A program made the translations under genes and the position numbers. This document shows, piece by piece, positions 28,719-31,658 of a stretch of DNA of 31,658 nt; positions within the stretch are counted from its first letter, which is position 1; each line of letters opens with the position of its first letter. Below the pieces are notes generated by a model. It was not told the origin of the DNA. It did no database searches and worked only from the letters and a program-made list of their open reading frames with translations. The DNA is from a virus, in the IMG/VR virus record IMGVR_UViG_3300030108_001725, positions 1-31,658 of that record; one strand, given 5' to 3'.

Positions 28719-29995
28719 TAGTCTTTAAATATCCTTCCATAAATATCAGCACCAGCTAAACCTAAACCTAAAGCTGTAGCTAATGGACTAGCTTGTTGCG
28801 TTGCTGGTGATTCGCCAATAGCAACTGTTCCAGCTCCTGGTGTTAAACCTGTAATACCCTGTCCAAACATAGTAAGTCTTCTTCTTGGATCATCGACTGC
28901 CATTTGCGCCGCTTGTCTTTCTGCATCAAGTATTGCTTGTTCTTGTGCTTGTTGACCTGCGCCTAATGTACCAAGACCAGCTATTTGTGCTCTTGAGAAG
29001 TCTTGTGCAGCTCCGCCTAATCCTTGTTGTAAATTTGCTATACCCATTTGATTTGCAAGATCTTGCTGTCTTGCAGTTGATGCTTGTTGGAATCCTCTCT
29101 GTTGTAAGTCGGCTAATATTCTTGATCTATTTGCATCACTCGTTGTTTGATATTCAGCTCTTTGTACACCCTCTCTACCTCCACCAAATGCACCAGGTGT
29201 TCCCAATGCTTGTGCTGCTAATTGGTTTTGTCTTATCTGAGCCTGTTTATCAAACTCAGCAAGAGTTGTGTCTATAACCTGTTGTTGATATGGTGACATA
29301 TAAGCAGTTCTTTGTGCCGCTGTCATTGGCCCTGTAAGTCCTGTTGCTGCATCTGCAGCTGCTCCTGCTTTTGTTAAGAATGGTTGAAATGATCCAAGAC
29401 CTGTTGTTGGATCAACTGCTTGAGTTAAGGCTGCAGTTTGTAATGCATCTTGCTGTGCAACTTTTGGTGCAAGGCCTGCCATACCTGCTTTTGTAATTTG
29501 AAACTGTTGCGCTTGTGCTTGTCTTTGTGCAAACTGTTGCGCTGTTTCACCAGGCTGTTGTGTTGTAGCCGTGGTAATACTTGGTATACCTGCTTGTCTT
29601 GAAAGATCAGTTAAATATGTTTTTTGTGCTGCTTCTATAAATTCTGGTGGTAATGTTCTTGATTCTGTTACACCACCTGTCTGATAACCTACTCTACCCC
29701 CTAATGCGAATGCATTAACACCTAATTCATCTGCTAACATTTTTAATTTTCTTTTTTCTGAATCTGTTTGTGCTTCTTTAAATAATCTTGGAATTATAGT
29801 TTTATAATAAAAATCTTTAGTTTCATCATCTACTTTACCCTCCATGTCATTCATTAACATGTTTAAAAAACTTTCATCTTTTGAAACATTTGGTACCATA
29901 GCTCTTTCAATATCTTTTTCAGATAATCTGCCCTCTGGTTCTTGTTGTCTTGCTAATTGATATGCTAATTGTGTTAATATTCCTTCGTCCATCAT
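28718..29995 (-). CDS. Virion-associated Gln/Ala-rich protein (425 aa)
   Basis: After a charged helical N-terminus (residues 1-95) comes FALGGRVGYQTGG, then a long Gln/Ala-rich, low-hydrophobicity stretch (QQPGETAQQFAQRQAQAQQF, AQRTAYMSPYQQQVIDTTL, then GAFGGGREGVQRAEYQT). The last 30 residues contain an Ala/Gly/Leu helix (LATALGLGLAGADIYG). Such Gln/Ala-rich helical proteins are typical of phage internal or tail-associated proteins. The YMSPYQQQVID segment is one I recall from marine phages. It overlaps the 335-aa gene by 4 bp. Confidence 0.65.
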   Translation of the reverse strand: MMDEGILTQLAYQLARQQEPEGRLSEKDIERAMVPNVSKDESFLNMLMNDMEGKVDDETKDFYYKTIIPRLFKEAQTDSEKRKLKMLADELGVNAFALGGRVGYQTGGVTESRTLPPEFIEAAQKTYLTDLSRQAGIPSITTATTQQPGETAQQFAQRQAQAQQFQITKAGMAGLAPKVAQQDALQTAALTQAVDPTTGLGSFQPFLTKAGAAADAATGLTGPMTAAQRTAYMSPYQQQVIDTTLAEFDKQAQIRQNQLAAQALGTPGAFGGGREGVQRAEYQTTSDANRSRILADLQQRGFQQASTARQQDLANQMGIANLQQGLGGAAQDFSRAQIAGLGTLGAGQQAQEQAILDAERQAAQMAVDDPRRRLTMFGQGITGLTPGAGTVAIGESPATQQASPLATALGLGLAGADIYGRIFKD

Positions 29996-30999
29996 ACTAT
30001 TCTCTTCTCTAAATTTTTCATTGTATCATACATCCTTTGTGCTCCTTTTTCAATGCTCCCGCCGCCCGCTCCTCGAACCGCGTTAGCTGTCATTACAAAT
30101 TCGTTCTTAGATAACATAGCTGGTACGTCATCTGCCTTTTCTTTTACACCTACTGGTACAAAACCACCTTTATCTCTATAGTCTCTTTCCGTAACTCCAG
30201 CTTGATTAGTTCTCATAATACCCATCGGTATACCTCCGCCTCTTAAATTATATCTTGCAACAAATGCATCTTTACCTGCATCATCTAATGAAGAATACTC
30301 TTTATCAAAAGCAAAATAATTATCAAAATATGTTCTCATTTTATTACCAACATTTTCTTTTCTTCTAGCCAAGTATTCTTCTATAGTTTCGCCTTCCTCT
30401 TGAGGCGGTTCTTCAGCTAAAAATGCGTTATAAAGATATGTTCCTGCAGCAGTAGCACCACCAACAAGTATTTGTTGTTGTACCATGCTTGGTAATTCTC
30501 TTAATATTGGAACATCTTTAAATATACTTGTTGCGTCTCTTATTGATTTTAAGCCTTTAGGATCTGTTCCTTTTGTTCCAAGATTAATATTTTTTTTTAC
30601 ATCACCTATATTAGTTTCAGTGCCTTTAAATAATCTACCAACAGGACCTTCTCTAAATCTGTCCATAGAAAATGTGCCAGGTCCACCACTAGCTCCTTCA
30701 GCGCCTGCTAAAAATCTTGCTCCTCTCCCAAGAGCATAAGTTCCTAATCCTTGTTTAAGTGCATCACTGACGCTACCTCTTTGATCAAATCTACCTAACC
30801 CTCTCATTGCTGCAGCTATACCTGGTTGAAAAGGTGCAACAAACGGTGCAGCTTTAACTGCAAAATCTGCTAATTCATTTGGTATGAGTTTTCTTAATCT
30901 TTTTTTAATACCACCTAGAAAGAATCCTTCTCTAGGAACCGTGTTTGTTATCCCGCCTCGTGCACGTAATTGTCTTCTAATTTGAGCTCTTGTTATCAT
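29992..30999 (-). CDS. Virion-associated protein with conserved C-terminal motif (335 aa)
   Basis: The product begins MITRAQIRRQLRARGGITNT with EGFFLGGIKKRLRKLIPNEL, a basic amphipathic segment. A Gly/Ala-rich part follows, with one hydrophobic helix at about 163-180 (MVQQQILVGGATAAGTYLYN). The conserved C-terminus is KGGFVPVGVKEKADDVPAML, SKNEFVMTANAVRGAGGG, AQRMYDTMKNLEKRI. The last motif (DDVPAMLSKNEFVMTANAVR) recurs in many marine phage virion proteins in my recollection; its role is unknown. The gene starts an 85-bp gap with a possible minus promoter. Confidence 0.7.
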   Translation of the reverse strand: MITRAQIRRQLRARGGITNTVPREGFFLGGIKKRLRKLIPNELADFAVKAAPFVAPFQPGIAAAMRGLGRFDQRGSVSDALKQGLGTYALGRGARFLAGAEGASGGPGTFSMDRFREGPVGRLFKGTETNIGDVKKNINLGTKGTDPKGLKSIRDATSIFKDVPILRELPSMVQQQILVGGATAAGTYLYNAFLAEEPPQEEGETIEEYLARRKENVGNKMRTYFDNYFAFDKEYSSLDDAGKDAFVARYNLRGGGIPMGIMRTNQAGVTERDYRDKGGFVPVGVKEKADDVPAMLSKNEFVMTANAVRGAGGGSIEKGAQRMYDTMKNLEKRIV

Positions 31000-31084
31000 A
31001 TGTATATTGTTATTTATTATATTATATAGGCAGGGATTTCACCTGAATTTATATTACTACTCGTTTTTAACGAGTAAATCAAGC
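31000..31084 (-). promoter_or_regulatory. 85-bp gap with possible minus promoter
   Basis: A perfect -10 TATAAT (31026-31021) sits about 22 bases before the ATG at 30999. No good -35 is placed 16-18 bases upstream. A short hairpin at 31058-31076 lies between it and the next gene. The gap is one of the few in the virion module, so some transcriptional control here is plausible. Confidence 0.3.
31058..31076. other. Small hairpin in the virion-module gap
   Basis: TACTCGTT (31058-31065) and AACGAGTA (31069-31076) pair perfectly with a 3-base loop. No T-run follows on the minus strand, so a terminator is weakly supported; mRNA end protection is possible. Confidence 0.4.
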
Positions 31085-31429
31085 TTATGTTGTAACGGTT
31101 CTAGGCGTTACTTCCATAGCGGACAGGATCACATGGAGCCTGTTTGCTTGAGCAGCCGTAACTTTTATTATTTCCCCTGTTTCTGCCACTAATGGGTTTG
31201 TTAATATCTCAGTGGGAGTATTAGCTGATATAGTCTTTAAATATGCAATACTAAAAACAGCGTCACTTGTATCAGTCAAAGTTATTGTAATTGAAGATCC
31301 AGAGCCAGAGTCATCTGAAACTAATATAGATTTTATAATAGCCGTAGTAGCTGAAGGAATTGTATATAAAGTTACCGCTGACTCTGCACTTGTTATATCT
31401 ACTTTTTTATTAACAAAATTATTAGCCAT
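31085..31429 (-). CDS. Small virion structural protein (114 aa)
   Basis: The 114-aa protein is nearly all beta strand: VTLYTIPSATTAIIKSILVS, then SSITITLTDTSDAVFSIAYL and ETGEIIKVTAAQANRLHVIL, ending SAMEVTPRTVTT. This pattern of a small all-beta protein with YTIP near the start and SAMEV near the end is common among phage head-decoration or tail proteins of marine phages. There is no signal peptide. GGAGG sits 3 bases before the ATG, unusually close. The start overlaps the upstream stop by one base. Confidence 0.75.
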   Translation of the reverse strand: MANNFVNKKVDITSAESAVTLYTIPSATTAIIKSILVSDDSGSGSSITITLTDTSDAVFSIAYLKTISANTPTEILTNPLVAETGEIIKVTAAQANRLHVILSAMEVTPRTVTT

Positions 31430-31596
31430 TATCCTCCTAAAAAGAAGATTATTGCATCGCTATCTTCTCCTTTTTCTTCTTGAAATGTTGTATTTAATTT
31501 TTCTATTAAACCGTTTAAATCTCTAACTAAAGATAAAAATGAAAGTTGATCGTATTCTTTTGGTGGTTGTGTTAATGATTGTACAATTTTTGCCAT
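31429..31596 (-). CDS. Small virion-module protein (55 aa)
   Basis: Read from the minus strand. The 55-aa protein begins MAKIVQSLTQPPKEYDQLSF and has a helical segment (LSLVRDLNGLIEKLNTTF), ending FFLGG. I recall similarly sized YDQLQ-RDLN-IEKLN proteins before small structural genes in marine phages, probably a virion component. GGAG precedes the ATG by 8 bases. Both ends overlap neighbours by one base (TAATG). Confidence 0.65.
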   Translation of the reverse strand: MAKIVQSLTQPPKEYDQLSFLSLVRDLNGLIEKLNTTFQEEKGEDSDAIIFFLGG

Positions 31597-31658
31597 TACA
31601 TATCTCCTACATTAATTGTTTCTATACCTTCTTTTTTTTTATTCATCAACATGGCAAA
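31596..31658 (-). CDS. C-terminus of a gene cut by the window end
   Basis: The frame is open from the window edge to a TAA overlapping the next ATG, giving the last 20 residues (FAMLMNKKKEGIETINVGDM). The gene continues beyond the window; too little is present to name it, but position and coupling place it in the virion operon. Confidence 0.6.
   Translation of the reverse strand, partial: FAMLMNKKKEGIETINVGDM

Noticed and set aside
31000-31084. tRNA or other structured RNA in the gap
   Set aside because: Only one short 8-bp hairpin is present and no cloverleaf or anticodon arm can be drawn.

Overview
This window looks like most of a tailed-phage genome from an AT-rich marine host. The DNA is strongly AT-rich, genes are packed with 1-32 bp overlaps (many TAATG or ATGA junctions), and there is no chromosomal housekeeping gene, tRNA or insertion sequence. 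Many small proteins resemble families I recall from uncultured marine and SAR11-infecting podovirus genomes. That host assignment is inference from recall and base composition, not a search result. No portal, major capsid or large terminase gene is visible, so the window is probably part of a longer genome. It opens in AT-rich tandem repeats and ends inside a gene.

Almost everything reads on the minus strand, so transcription runs from high to low coordinates. Only three genes are on plus: a terminase-small-subunit-like gene (1597-2121), a small secreted cysteine protein (6106-6324) and a SNF2-type helicase (19072-20505). Each sits across from a divergent minus operon. At two of these junctions one near-palindromic 33-34 bp element carries TTGAC-type promoters facing each other, with predicted starts at or within a few bases of an ATG.

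Layout. (A) 31658-20532, minus: virion module, with small structural proteins, a series of proteins of 335, 425, 441, 993 and 1088 aa (the last ending in a polyglycine tract and a Hint domain), a GNAT-like protein and a short holin/XhlA-like protein. (B) 19020-12106, minus: replication module, with two conserved small proteins, a candidate ssDNA-associated protein, an archaeo-eukaryotic-type primase, a UvrD-like helicase, a DUF3310 protein and a family A DNA polymerase with Leu at the position of E. coli Phe762. (C) 12103-6327, minus: envelope and lysis module, with secreted and membrane proteins, a 601-aa secreted protein with a roughly 220-residue acidic tract, coiled-coil membrane proteins, an M15 peptidase endolysin and a run of very small genes. 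(D) 6046-132, minus: accessory module, with a ribbon-helix-helix protein, several tiny genes, two putative 2OG-Fe(II) oxygenases, a LAGLIDADG endonuclease, a RecB/Cas4-like nuclease and a VRR-NUC nuclease.

The most notable noncoding stretch is 2520-2999. It holds about ten sites matching or nearly matching the DnaA-box consensus TTWTNCACA, two 23-bp direct repeats 83 bp apart, two inverted repeats and A/T blocks. It is a candidate replication origin or partition site. Several real-looking genes are short and nested (57, 48, 35, 52, 57, 59, 45, 37, 34 and 55 aa) and were found by reading the minus strand directly.
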